Of a stretch of 64,000 nucleotides of DNA, positions 45,701 to 55,074 are shown piece by piece. Each line of letters starts with the position of its first letter. Position 1 is the stretch's first letter. The stretch is from Owenia fusiformis (Eukaryota; Annelida; Polychaeta; Sabellida; Oweniidae). The notes under the pieces were generated by a model. The model was not told where the DNA came from. It saw only the letters and a program-made list of their open reading frames with translations, and made no database searches. Both the position numbers and the translations under genes were made by a program. The stretch lies in the NCBI GenBank assembly GCA_903813345.2, contig CAIIXF020000001.1:6761098-6825097 (forward strand). Direction: 5' to 3'.

Positions 45701-48700
45701 TACATTTTCAAGCTCTAATATAAAGTTTATGTAAATAAAAATAATTATCTGCGTAATGTCAAAGAACAATCATTTAGTTAAAAAAAATAAAAAGGCGAAT
45801 GCAGGTTTCGAACCCGGGCCTCCCGCGTGCTAAGCGAGCATTCTTCCGCTAGACCACCGTGATTTTATGAATGGTGAAAGTAATTAAACGCTACACATTT
45901 TGAATGCTATGATTCGGAAGTGACGTCACGTTCTTCATTTAGAAACCTTTCCAAAATCATATCGCCGGCTCCGATCAAAGTCCAGCTTTAAATATCTTTA
46001 ACTCTCTTGGGACAGATTCTTAAGTTCTATACACAAAGTAATATTTCCAGCAACTTCATATGGACTGAGAAATATCTAGAAGGTCGAAGGGTTTTTATCA
46101 AAATATATTTCAAAAATTCTTGACACGCTGTAAGTCGTAGGTTGCAGGGTCGAAGGGTCGAAGGGTTTTTAGTACATACCTTAGTGAATTAAGCTTTTTA
46201 ATGGTGTATAAAACATAGTGATTGGTCTTATATTTCTAGAGATATCGTAATTTCTAAAAATTTCGTGACATATACGTAATTCGCGTGAAAAGTCCGAACG
46301 AAATGCGTACGTTTTTATTTCGGCGTTCGTATTTTTGCTGTGTAGACCTAGGTGTAGACGAACGTTTTTAGAAATTTTTCTACTGAAACATTTTTGCTTG
46401 ACAATTACCAGGTAAAATGCCTATTTGCGTGCACAGGGAGCTCAAGTTGGAACTATACGTAATCATTTAGTAAACTGGACTGGGAAATCAGAGGTCGAAG
46501 GGTTTTTCAATAAAATATATTCCAAAAATTCTTGACACCCAGTAAGTCGTAGGGTCGAAGGGTCGTAGGTCGAAGGGTTTTTAGTACATTCCTATTTTCC
46601 AAGCAAAATGGTAACATCTTGTTGATGAAAAGGCCACAGAAATGATGTCTAGTTTAGAATGTATCTACATGTTACCTTTGGTTCTTGTTCGGATAGGAGG
46701 CAAGGAACAATACTGACTGGCTCATCAGGCAGGGGGAATGTCAGGTCAAACTCTTCTGTCAGGCGTAGCAGCCACTCATGCATGTTAATCTTTTTTTGTC
46801 CTTTTCCTTTGCTAAAATAGAATTTTCATACACTGTATAATGGTCCTATTTTTAATTAATTTAATGAATTCAAAATATGGTTACCAAAAATACAAGTAGT
46901 GGCTGTACTTTCCAGTATTCATGGCAATATTTAACCCTAATGCCTGCAACCTTTTTTTATAACAAAAGTTGGAAAGAGGGGTCATTTGGACCCCCCTCTG
47001 TGATTTTTATTACTTGTCTGATTTCATTATAATTGGTATTGTTGTAAACCTTATTCAATTACCTCTTCAGAAAAGTTTTATTTTCTTAAAAAAGTAGGTC
47101 AATAAAGGTCAAGTTGAGGTCAACGTGACCTAAGGGGTGTAAATTTTTGATATTATGTGATAAAATGTCAATTATCTTTCACAATAAATTTTTGTGCAAA
47201 AAATGCTTCGCTGCCTTAAAGGATAATCTATTATCTTTCAAATAATACTAAAATCATGGTAAAAGCTTTTCTAGAAGTTACACACTTACAAAGATAGCAG
47301 GTATCGCGAAATCCCATTGAAATCAATGTAACGTGAAATTGAGTCTGCAATTTCAAGTTCAACTTGTTTTTGTCTTTAGCATGTATATTTCAAGATGTAT
47401 AACAAATGCCAATAAGTGATTTAGTATGCAGATGTATGAATATGTGACTTGGTATTTTTTCAATAAAATTTTGGTCGATGATGTTGCCTAGCAACCACCT
47501 AGCAATGGCACAAACATCGAAATAGTGAAATTTGGGGTAAAGGAGAATAAAAAAATCATATTAAAATTTGGAAGAAGGTATCATCATAATTCTGATACCA
47601 CAGTGTGCATAGACATTTAGGAATATGCAAAACAAATACAAAGGTATTCATAAAGTAGTTTTTTTAAAACCCGTTTTTCTCTCAAATTCAAAAAGAGAAC
47701 ACGTTTCGAGACTACATGTACTTGGCAATTTACAGTTTTTTACATTTAAAAATTCATAACACAGTCAATAGTGGCTCGATGTTCATGAAATAAAGCATAT
47801 TGGAAAGAAAATCTAATATGCTACATGTAAATCATTATCTGTCAAACAAAGCAATAATCATCTTTTTGTATTTTCCTAAGCATTAGAAACAAAGTAACAA
47901 TCAATATTTCATGGATTTCAATTTTATTAGCATCAAGTTCCAACTATCATAACCTTGCCCCTCTACCCCAAATCACCTTGGTTTTTATGCCAAAAAGTGT
48001 CTTATACATTGTATCGTTGGCTCAGGCTAAGGCATAAATCTATGCATGGTCTGCTAATGTTAGCAACACGCGATTGTAGCGTGAGAGCATGAGCTAGATA
48101 ACCTATGAAAATAATCATCGGTTTCAAGTTACATTTGTGAAGGTGATTGATTAAAAATACTGTGACGAAATTGTGATTTTCATTTTTGTTTGATTTTGTA
48201 TTTTGAGTCAGTCGGCTCATTTGGAGAGTGAGATGACTCATGCATGTACCATTTAGAGATGAATTTGCTCTGCTGCCGAGGGAACCCCTGGAGTAGAATG
48301 GTACAACCTGTATGAATGGAATGTTAGCTAGACAGAAGAAGAAAGGTCAACAGGATGCCTGGATTATGGCTCATGAATATTACCCAGAATGCAACACCAA
48401 ATGGGATAAGCAAAGCAATCCAACCAATCAGAGGGTTTCCCGACGCATATAATTAGTGAAGTGAGATAGGACAGAGTGTGGCCTGATGTGCGCAGTCTAG
48501 CTTTTTGTGTCGAAGTATCAAGAGCTGTATAGTGATTCTAGGGATGATATAGCCGGAAGGTGATGGAACAAACTGTTTTATGATGGAATATTGAAGCATT
48601 CGAAGGCATTGAAGAAGCTGAAGGATTCCAAAGTGGAGAAAGGACATTTTTGGAGTATATTTGCGTGTTGAACTAGCTGTTTTGTAGGACGATTACAAAC

Positions 48701-51700
48701 AGTAAGTTATTGGATTATTAGCTGCTTGTGTGTTGGCGACCGGATCTAGGATTGGCAGAGATATATTCGTGGATTATATAAGTTGCAGTCTAGAGGCGCC
48801 TTGGAGACACCTTGCAGAGTTGCAGTTTGTGAGTGTTGATTGATTTATGTTGTTCCTTTCTCTGATAGATTTGATGTATTGATCCATTTGTTCAGCGTAG
48901 CCATTTTGTGACTTCATTTCTTCTTCGTCTTCTTCCCATAATTCATTGCGTGTCCGCCATCTTGGATAACTTCCGGGAGGCGAGTGACTCTGGTCTAATC
49001 TCAGTTTACTGATTGACATTCCTGAGTTATCTCGCCCAGAGCTGTTGTGATCTTGTTGAGAGACGTACTTACTCCCACATATGTGTGTGAGTTGGGTCTA
49101 ATCTCATCCTTGATTGAAATTCCCGACTCATTTCACCAGAGTGGCGATTCGGAGCGAGAGGAGCTCCCATTGACGTGTATTGACTACTCCCAGGAGAGGG
49201 ACAACTCTGAGAGAGAGTGTGTTCCTATTGATGAGAGTTGGCTACTTCTGAGAGGTGACGACTTAGAGCAAGTGTCTTCTATTGAGGTGGTTAGCTGTAT
49301 CTAGGGAGAGAGAGTGACAATTAGGAGCAAGAGTGCTTCCCCCTACGTGATCTGATAAGTCTCAGTAGAGAGACAACTTCGACCAAGAGGTGACTGACCA
49401 TTGAGGTGGCTGACCTGCTAGCACAGAGGCAGAAATCTTGGGTCTAATCTCATCTTTGATTGATATTCCTGACTTCTTCTGTCTGGAGCTAGAATTCTCC
49501 CATTGAAGGTGATTTCCACCCCTGCAGCAGAGCTGACAGGTAGAACCAAGCAGAGCAGGCAGAGCCGAGTAGATCAGACAGGCAGAGCTGAGCAGAGCAG
49601 AGCCGAGTAGAGCAGACAGGTAGAGCTGGGCAGAGCAGAGCCGAGTAGAGCAGGCAGAGCAGAGCAGGTAGAGCCGAGTAGAGCTAACAGGCAGAGTCGT
49701 GCAGAGCCGACAAGCAGAGCAGAGTAACCTAGACAGCTGTAGCAGAGCAGAGCTGACAGGTAGAGCAGAGTAGACTGGCAGAGTAGAGAGCAGTAGAGAA
49801 CGAGCAGAGAAGACAGGCAGAGTCGAGCAGAGCTGACAGACAGAGCCGAGTAGAGCAGACAGCTGGAGCAGAGCAGAGTAGACAGCAGAGCAGGCAGAGC
49901 AGAGACAGACAACTCGGAGTCAGAGTGTTGATTCTCAGTGTATATAGAGATATTTATATTTGAGTTGTTGAGCCATAAAGGCATTTGAGCACATTTGTGA
50001 AATTTATTGTTATATTATAGTGTTCAAAAGATTATTAAAATCCCGTAATTGATTGTTTTGTATATTCCTATATTCTCCATCTCCTAGCTCAGTGACAGCC
50101 GAAGCACCAAACTAGCTCGGCGCCTGTGAGAAACACCTCCGAATCCCTTATCATCGCCACCAGACCTTCTCCGAGGGAGTACGGGTACTCGGCGGGAGTC
50201 TGGCGCGCGACAATACCATACAAAAAGATCTTCAAGTTAATTTTTAACTCAACTTTAAGGTATGGAATATTTTCAAGAACAACTTAAAAGGAGAACTTAA
50301 AAGAGTTCAATGTCAATCTGCAATATAAGTTATTGAATGATTTGAAGTGCAATACAGGATATATTCTGCTTGAGAATTCCGTATTGGCACTCAAATTCGT
50401 CTCGTTCCAAAACAGAATTCTCGAGAACGAGACGAAGTCAAGTGCCAATACAGAATTCTCGAGCAGAATATATCCTGTATTGCACTTCAAATCATTCAAT
50501 AACGTTTTTATCGTGTGATCGATTGTCCCCTCCGTACCGATATTTTCTGTATTGCGACGGAGATGATCAACGGGGACAATCTCAGTAGCAATACAGCCTG
50601 GTACAGCACAAGAACTGACCAATCAGAGGGCTTCATTTTACAGATCATACGACAATCAAATATATTGCTTAATAAGTGGAATACAATGAGCAAAGCAGTG
50701 ATTATACATACTCAAGTGCAATAAAATCACTAGGGAAGGGCATTTGTACTGAAGGGAGTGTTTTCGGTATATTTTTAAGGACATTTTTAAGTACAAAAAT
50801 GCACTGAAAAATGTACTGATTTTTGAAAGCAATTTTAAATATAATATATATTTAAAATTGCTTTTAAAAGTCAGTATATTTGATGAACTGAAAAATATAT
50901 ATTTAAAATTGCTCTTAAAAGTCAGTGTATTTTTCAGTACATCTTTGAACTTAAGAATGTCCTTAAAAAGTCAGTATATTTTTTGGTACATTTTTACCTA
51001 AAATGTTCTTAAAAAGTCACTACATGAATATTTTTCAGTGCATTTTTGTACTTAAGAATGTCCTTAAAAAGTCAGTATATTTTTTGGTACATTTTTACCT
51101 AAAATGTTCTTAAAAAGTCACTACATGAATATTTTTCACTACATTTTTGTACTTAAAAATGTCCTTAAAAAGTAGTCAGTATATTTTTCAGTACATATGT
51201 CTCAATTTTAGAGTTCCTGATCAAGATGTCTAGAATTACACACACCTTGATTGCAAATAGAAGGGAGAAAGGAGCCCCCCTCCCCCACCCTATAAATTGC
51301 TTGCTACGTCAGTGTATCGAGTAAATGTTCCAATACAAATGAACAATTGTTAATACAAGTGATTCTTCTGATTCTAAAACAGTTAGCAGATAAACCCGGA
51401 TCTCTTAAATTGGTATATATATCTTTAATCAGCATATGTTTCAGCATGTGCACTAAAGATATTAAAAGCCCATGGTTTCAGTACATTTTTGTAATTAAAA
51501 ATGTCCTTAAAAGTCAGTATATTTTTCAGTATATTTTGTACTTAAAACGCCCTTAAAAAGTAAGTTCATTTTTCAGTATACTTTGTACTTAAAATGTTTT
51601 TAAAAAGTCAGTATATTTTTCAGTACATGAATATACTGAATTTTGTACTTAAAAAGTCAGTATATTTTTCAGTACATAAATATACTGAATTTTGTACTTA

Positions 51701-52529
51701 AAAAAGTCGGTCCATTTTTCAGTACAAATATGTATGCTGAATTGCTGATGTACTTACGAATGAATTGCATTTTTCAAAAGTGTTTCCGGCCACACACGCT
51801 TCAAGTCACGATGTTGAAAGCGTCCATTTTTGATTGGTGATTGTTTGACAGACACCACACATGACATGGCATCCACGATCCATTGAGGGTCAATGACGAT
51901 GCAATCTCGCAGGTAATCATTGTCAAAGTATTGCACGGTTCCCAGGAAAGTCAGGAATGTGATAGCCTCTTTCATCTAGATAATATAAAGGGAACATTGT
52001 TTCATGATTATAATGAGCACAATTTACAAGTGGTATAACAGACATGTGACTTGAAATAGCATTGAAAAGTGAATGAATGCTACGACTGGTCAAAATGTCA
52101 AAATTGAAATATGGATCAGTTTTCTAGTTATTTTGTTATGCAGGCTGATGAGCTGAAGATTATCAAAACAAATTGCTCAAAAATCACACCCCCAGTACCA
52201 CTGCCATCCATTGTATCAGAACTTAATGTGAACACTTAAAATACCAGTTCACACCAGCAATGCTTCATTCAGACAGGTTTAACTGTACATGTACTTTGAA
52301 ACTAAAATGAGATAACACTGAGATCCCTACTCACATCGTCATGTTCATAGATGCCACACTTTGTGCCAAGATTTAATTCCTCCATTGCATTCCATGTGAT
52401 CACAGTCTTCTCCTTGGAGAGTCTGATCATCTCTTTCTCAAGGTCTAGCCAGGCTTGTGGGATCTTCTCTCCCATATAAGGCTGCTTCATCGTCTCTGTC
52501 ATCAAATCATCCTTCAGTTTACTTATACC
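30764..52529 (-). CDS. ROCO-type COR protein with two TIR domains and a C-terminal CaaX box, 5'-partial (17 exons)
   Basis: Exons 5'->3': 52335-52529, 51758-51975, 46676-46811, 43138-43325, 42362-42512, 37178-37295, 36739-36934, 36502-36568, 35960-36121, 35261-35356, 34724-34897, 34210-34392, 33572-33823, 33105-33284, 31793-32082, 31343-31566, 30764-30993. They sum to 1019 codons plus stop in one frame. The first five or six exons form a COR domain (IPQAWLDLEKEM; TVQYFDNDYLRDCIVIDPQW; EWLLRLTEEFDLTFPLP; YLPTGLFNRVQVRLFQF; IPCPDC). TIR-1 starts ADIFFCYCQANAP and contains LENLGYKCWYRED, ALVFMSDEF and AKCQELYHY. A short coiled coil (ERYEAKLEELKQAV) leads to TIR-2 (PPCFISYCWAN, GIDCWIDIEQTG, VVVVCVSEQYADSTNCMMEL). 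The last ~400 residues I do not recognise. The end CVIL is a CaaX box with Leu, so geranylgeranylation and membrane attachment are predicted. The ROC GTPase exons expected upstream were not found up to 64000. Confidence 0.9.
32461..33040. other. Intron of the COR-TIR-TIR gene, possible short inverted-repeat element
   Basis: TTAAAGGGTGACGC on the left and GGAACCCTTTAAAA on the right form a short inverted pair around about 570 bp. A B-box-like GGTTCGAGCTC lies at about 32566. The evidence is weak and no target duplication was confirmed. Confidence 0.3.
35744..35939. mobile_element. 196-bp G-rich MITE, copy 2, next to a splice donor
   Basis: CAGGCCCGTAGC and (inverted) CAGGCCTGTAGCC ends with the same interior as 30190-30384. 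Its right end lies about 20 bases from the exon edge at 35960, inside the intron that begins at that donor. Confidence 0.85.
36273..36465. mobile_element. 193-bp MITE with GGTATCGATATGGTGA ends
   Basis: AAAGGATAGGTATCGATATG on the left is mirrored by CATATCGATACCACTCCTTT on the right. Just inside the left end is GAATTCAACAATGTTTTTCTC. A half copy of the same family is at 62503-62580. Confidence 0.8.
37455..39424. mobile_element. 1.97-kb transposon with CACGG...CCGTG ends, 5-bp target duplication ATTAG and many internal copies of a 16-bp motif
   Basis: About 75-bp terminal arms begin CACGG(A/T)GCGGTAG and are exactly bordered by ATTAG (37450-37454, 39425-39429). The motif ACAAACTGCGCGCCTA, with small changes, occurs about a dozen times in both orientations: in both arms, at 37880-37995 and at 38938-39010. 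A CAC start with a 5-bp duplication is what Transib/RAG-like elements show, but the rest of the terminus is not a clear match. Internal ORFs such as 38161-38400 (MKKRKPIKKPKRRLFKG) are basic and unidentified; no transposase core is visible. Confidence 0.85.
39430..42361 (-). other. Intron of the COR-TIR-TIR gene, nothing recognised
   Basis: AT-rich intronic sequence. A mariner-like terminus at 39768 (CCAGGTTGTTCAATAAGTTC) and a phrase shared with the TRAIP intron (AGTGGTTCAGAGAAAAA, near 40802 and 22624) are the only repeats noted. Confidence 0.4.
43989..44045 (+). repeat. tRNA-like segment at the inner end of block A
   Basis: TGGTCCAGCGG fits the pol III A box (TRGYNNARNNG) and GAATGCTCGCTGAGTACGCG follows like a D and anticodon arm. 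The B box is cut off after CCCCGGGTTTT. It is an inverted sister of 45793-45866. Confidence 0.7.
44060..44300. repeat. Degenerate copies of the 'caaaatggcc...gtgccatgctta' repeat
   Basis: CACTTTTCAAAATGGCCACC and CCATTTTTCAAAATGGCTGC, each followed by a form of GTGTCCCATGCTTATGAG, show that these two units belong to the family arrayed at 56533-57682. Confidence 0.65.
45793..45866 (-). repeat. tRNA-Ala-like segment at the inner end of block A'
   Basis: Minus strand: A box TGGTCTAGCGG, anticodon-arm region CTCGCTTAGCACGCGGGAG with AGC at the anticodon position, and B box GGTTCGAAACC. The acceptor strands do not pair well, so it is tRNA-derived rather than a convincing tRNA gene. It could still work as an internal pol III promoter. 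Confidence 0.65.
49510..49925. repeat. Minisatellite of AGCAGAGC / GACAGGTAGAG units
   Basis: About 400 bp of purine-rich short repeats (GCAGAGCAGAGCCGAGTAGA and variants, period about 5, 10 and 25-35 bp). The long open frames here come from composition. Confidence 0.9.
50325..50510. repeat. Near-perfect ~85-bp-arm palindrome
   Basis: TTATTGAATGATTTGAAGTG at the left is mirrored at the right by CACTTCAAATCATTCAATAA. Arms continue through GCAATACAGGATATATTCTG with few mismatches to a centre near 50418. A smaller inverted pair (GATTGTCCCC / GGGGACAATC) follows at 50520-50583. Confidence 0.9.
50750..51730. repeat. AT-rich tandem repeat array (CTTAAAAAGTCAGTATATTT units)
   Basis: Irregular copies of TTCAGTACATTTTTGTACTT followed by AAAAATGTCCTTAAAAAGTC recur at about 40-90 bp spacing, with a unique interruption at about 51200-51470. 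The array reaches within about 30 bp of the exon edge at 51758. Confidence 0.85.
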
Positions 52530-52997
52530 CTGCAACATGAGAAGAGATTGTCTTTACTCTATATACATAATACAGTAATCTCCCAAGCATCAAAGCAAGT
52601 GGGCGCAGTACCCACCTGAGATTTTGAAAATAAGCTTGGATCCACCTGAAAATCCATTTGAACCCAATTGAAAATGAGAAAAAAAATCATGAAAAATGAC
52701 TTTGTTCAACTGGCAATGATTCAACAGAAATTGATTAGAATTTAAAAACATAGATGGCATTACAGTCCTTCCTCCCATTAAAACCATTTACACATATAAA
52801 TAATCAGCACGTTTTGACCAATTTTGGTCTGAGTTATGCAGTAGAGATAATTTTTGAAAAACAACATTTCAATGATTCAAAATGTGTTCACGTTTGATAC
52901 ATTTCACTGTACTATACACAAATATATATCGAGGTCATTGGATTCCAGGACAGTATACTTTCAACAGTTAAAGCATTTGGATTGAGTTTTCAAAATC

Positions 52998-54596
52998 ATG
53001 GGACATTTAAAAGTGTTCATGCTTTGTTGCATGATGATGGTTGTTTTTCCGGTGCCTTGTCATGGAAGTAAAATATTAATGTATCCTCTTGATGCAGGCT
53101 ATAATAGCAGACTTATGAACATGTTTAAACTCGGCAGAATGCTCATTAAGGCCAACCACCAGATCACATTTGTTGTTTCCGACAGAATGAAAGAAGATGC
53201 TTTGTTTAAATTGGCAGAGGGAGGAAAAGTGGATTCTAACCTTAATGTAATCAGCTATAAAACTCCACCAGTGGATCCGACAGTAATGCACGTGAGTACT
53301 GAGAACCAGGACTTTCTTGAAGCATTGATCATAAGGGACTTTGCACAGACTTTGAATCTTTTTGGTCAAGCATTAAGTATTGCACTGAATAGCACACTTC
53401 AGGATAAAACTGTCATTGACCAATTGAATGCACAACAGTTTGACCTTATTATTGCGGATGAATTTTCACTGTATCCAAGAGTCATTGCTGCAGAAAGAAA
53501 CATTCCGATCATATTGTATTGCAATTTTGGCCCCATGTCTTCTGATTCTGATATCATTCCGAGGTACAGTTTGGCATATGTAAATGCAAATTTCAATAGA
53601 TTCAGTGATGTTATGACATTTCTTCAAAGGCTGGAAAATGTATGGGATTATCTAAAAATTCAATGGGAAATGTCTGGTATCTACACATTAGCAGAAGCTG
53701 TTTGCCAAGAACATGGTTACGGGAAGTCTTGTGACAATATCAGGGGGATCCACAAGACTGTTAACCTTGTGCTCATGAACAGAAATGATGTTACTTATTA
53801 CCCTGCACCCTATATGCCACATATTATTTCCTCAGAAGGGTTCTTCCTTGATAAACCAAAACCTTTGGATAGTTACTACACAGATGTTATAAAAAGGTCA
53901 GGAAGAGATGGTATCATCGTGGCTAGCTTTGGGTCAATGTTCCGGAGATTAGCACCGAAATATCGCACCATTTTTGCTGAAGCATTTTCTAAAATGCCGC
54001 AAACTGTAATATGGAGCTACGAAGGTGAAACACCAGAAGGTCTTGGAGATAACACAATTGTTTCAAAATGGATTCCTCAAACTGATCTACTGGCAAATCC
54101 TGCAGTTAAACTGCTCATAACACAGTGCGGGGCTTCTTCATTATTTGAGGCATTAAACTGTGGTCTTCCTGTTGTTGCGATTCCCTTTATTGGGGACCAG
54201 GAGTACAATTGTCTTAAACTTGCGGACAGAGTCAAATCAGCCAAGTTTGTCAAGTTGAAAACTATTACGAGTGAACAACTACAAAGTGTAATGGAAGAGG
54301 CTATAAATGATAAAACATACAGAGCAAATGCAAGGAAAGCCACATCAATATATCATGACCAACCCATTGATCCAAGAAATAAAACATTGTTTTGGATTGA
54401 GTATGTCATTCGCCATAAAGGAGCAGCACACTTGAGATCAGCTGGGGAAAATCAGCTGAACTTTTTTCAATATTATCTTCTCGACATAGCTGGATTAGTT
54501 GCAGTCATTTTGTTTACTGCTTTGATAAGTTTGATTGTGATCCTGAAAGCAGTAATTAATTGCTTGCTAAAAACTTTAAAACATAAAAAGGACTAA
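52998..54596 (+). CDS. UDP-glycosyltransferase, intronless, 532 residues
   Basis: The UGT family transfers a sugar from a UDP-sugar to small lipophilic substrates in the ER lumen. Residues 1-23 are a signal peptide (VFMLCCMMMVVFPVPCHG). Residues 24-280 are the acceptor-binding half and the rest the nucleotide-sugar half. The signature is ITQCGASSLFEALNCGLP with GDQEYN following, preceded by SKWIPQTDLL; the usual THGG is TQCG, a variation the PROSITE pattern allows. A transmembrane helix (GLVAVILFTALISLIVIL) is followed by a cytosolic tail ending KHKKD, a KxKxx ER-retrieval signal. The catalytic Asp is present (Asp154, ADEF), but the N-terminal catalytic His position is Arg38 (NSRLMNM where the family has SHWMN). 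The length is normal and there is no break. It lies opposite in strand to the COR-TIR-TIR gene, either upstream of it or within its 5' intron. Confidence 0.95.
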   Translation: MGHLKVFMLCCMMMVVFPVPCHGSKILMYPLDAGYNSRLMNMFKLGRMLIKANHQITFVVSDRMKEDALFKLAEGGKVDSNLNVISYKTPPVDPTVMHVSTENQDFLEALIIRDFAQTLNLFGQALSIALNSTLQDKTVIDQLNAQQFDLIIADEFSLYPRVIAAERNIPIILYCNFGPMSSDSDIIPRYSLAYVNANFNRFSDVMTFLQRLENVWDYLKIQWEMSGIYTLAEAVCQEHGYGKSCDNIRGIHKTVNLVLMNRNDVTYYPAPYMPHIISSEGFFLDKPKPLDSYYTDVIKRSGRDGIIVASFGSMFRRLAPKYRTIFAEAFSKMPQTVIWSYEGETPEGLGDNTIVSKWIPQTDLLANPAVKLLITQCGASSLFEALNCGLPVVAIPFIGDQEYNCLKLADRVKSAKFVKLKTITSEQLQSVMEEAINDKTYRANARKATSIYHDQPIDPRNKTLFWIEYVIRHKGAAHLRSAGENQLNFFQYYLLDIAGLVAVILFTALISLIVILKAVINCLLKTLKHKKD

Positions 54597-55074
54597 ATTC
54601 ACATTTTAAAGACAATATGTAATACTTCACATCTTGATGTCATTATTACTTTTAGAGGTACTGTACTCCAACTTATATCCGATAGTATTAAATTTCTTGT
54701 TTCAAAGCTATTATATTTAACTTATTTTCAGTTTTTAATTTACAACTATTGGAATTTCGCAGCTATTATATTTTGCTTATCCAAACCTTTGAAACAGTGC
54801 AATATATAGTTGTACGCAAAAAATACCAGGAGTACAGTTTATCATAAAATGATAAAATAACAATCACTTATTAAAATGGTTGCCCTATTTTTCAAAATAT
54901 GATCTTTGACTAATCAGCATCATTATAAGATAATTAATAAAAACCATTTTAGTCAATACTAAAATGGTCTCGAAATGATATATATTAAAAACTGCTGAGA
55001 TAACAAAACTTGTATTTGTAATCATATTCATATGGGACATTTACAAAAGTACACAAATTGATAACTCTCTCATA
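54597..55074. other. UGT 3' flank, nothing else recognised
   Basis: AT-rich sequence after the UGT stop codon. No supported gene. Confidence 0.4.

Larger units (their letters stand above)
43679..46592. mobile_element. 2.9-kb composite inverted-repeat transposon with interleaved ends and 8-bp target duplication TATTTTCC
   Basis: The outer ends GGAATGTACTAAAAACCC and its inverse are bordered by TATTTTCC (43671-43678, 46593-46600). Four end blocks are present: A at 43681-44045, B at 44650-44955, A' at 45795-46182 and B' at 46235-46590. A matches A' inverted and B matches B' inverted over more than 300 bp each, and all four start (G)TACTAAAAACCCTTCGACC. The order A-B-A'-B' cannot come from one simple insertion inside another. 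A and A' end in tRNA-like sequence. No coding capacity was recognised. Confidence 0.85.
46812..51757 (-). other. Long intron of the COR-TIR-TIR gene: repeats only
   Basis: Contents seen: unremarkable AT-rich DNA to about 48.2 kb; a region at 48.25-50.22 kb with an AGCAGAGC-type minisatellite and a GC-rich end; a palindrome at 50325-50510; and an AT-rich tandem array at 50750-51730. The stretch 48.25-50.22 kb ends GGAGTCTGGCGCGCGACAAT, which resembles the edge of a long terminal repeat and its primer site. If so it is an old fossil fragment of LTR-element kin, at low confidence. Confidence 0.35.

Noticed and set aside
45793-45866. Functional tRNA-Ala gene
   Set aside because: The A and B boxes and anticodon loop are good, but the acceptor strands do not pair and the segment is part of an inverted transposon arm with a truncated sister at 43989.
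49574-49984. Low-complexity Leu/Ser/Cys-rich protein
   Set aside because: It is a shadow of the AGCAGAGC minisatellite on the opposite strand.
48250-50220. Long terminal repeat of an LTR-type element
   Set aside because: The GC-rich end and primer-site-like TGGCGCGCGACA are suggestive, but no paired repeat, target duplication or internal genes were found; kept only as a low-confidence fossil note in the intron entry.
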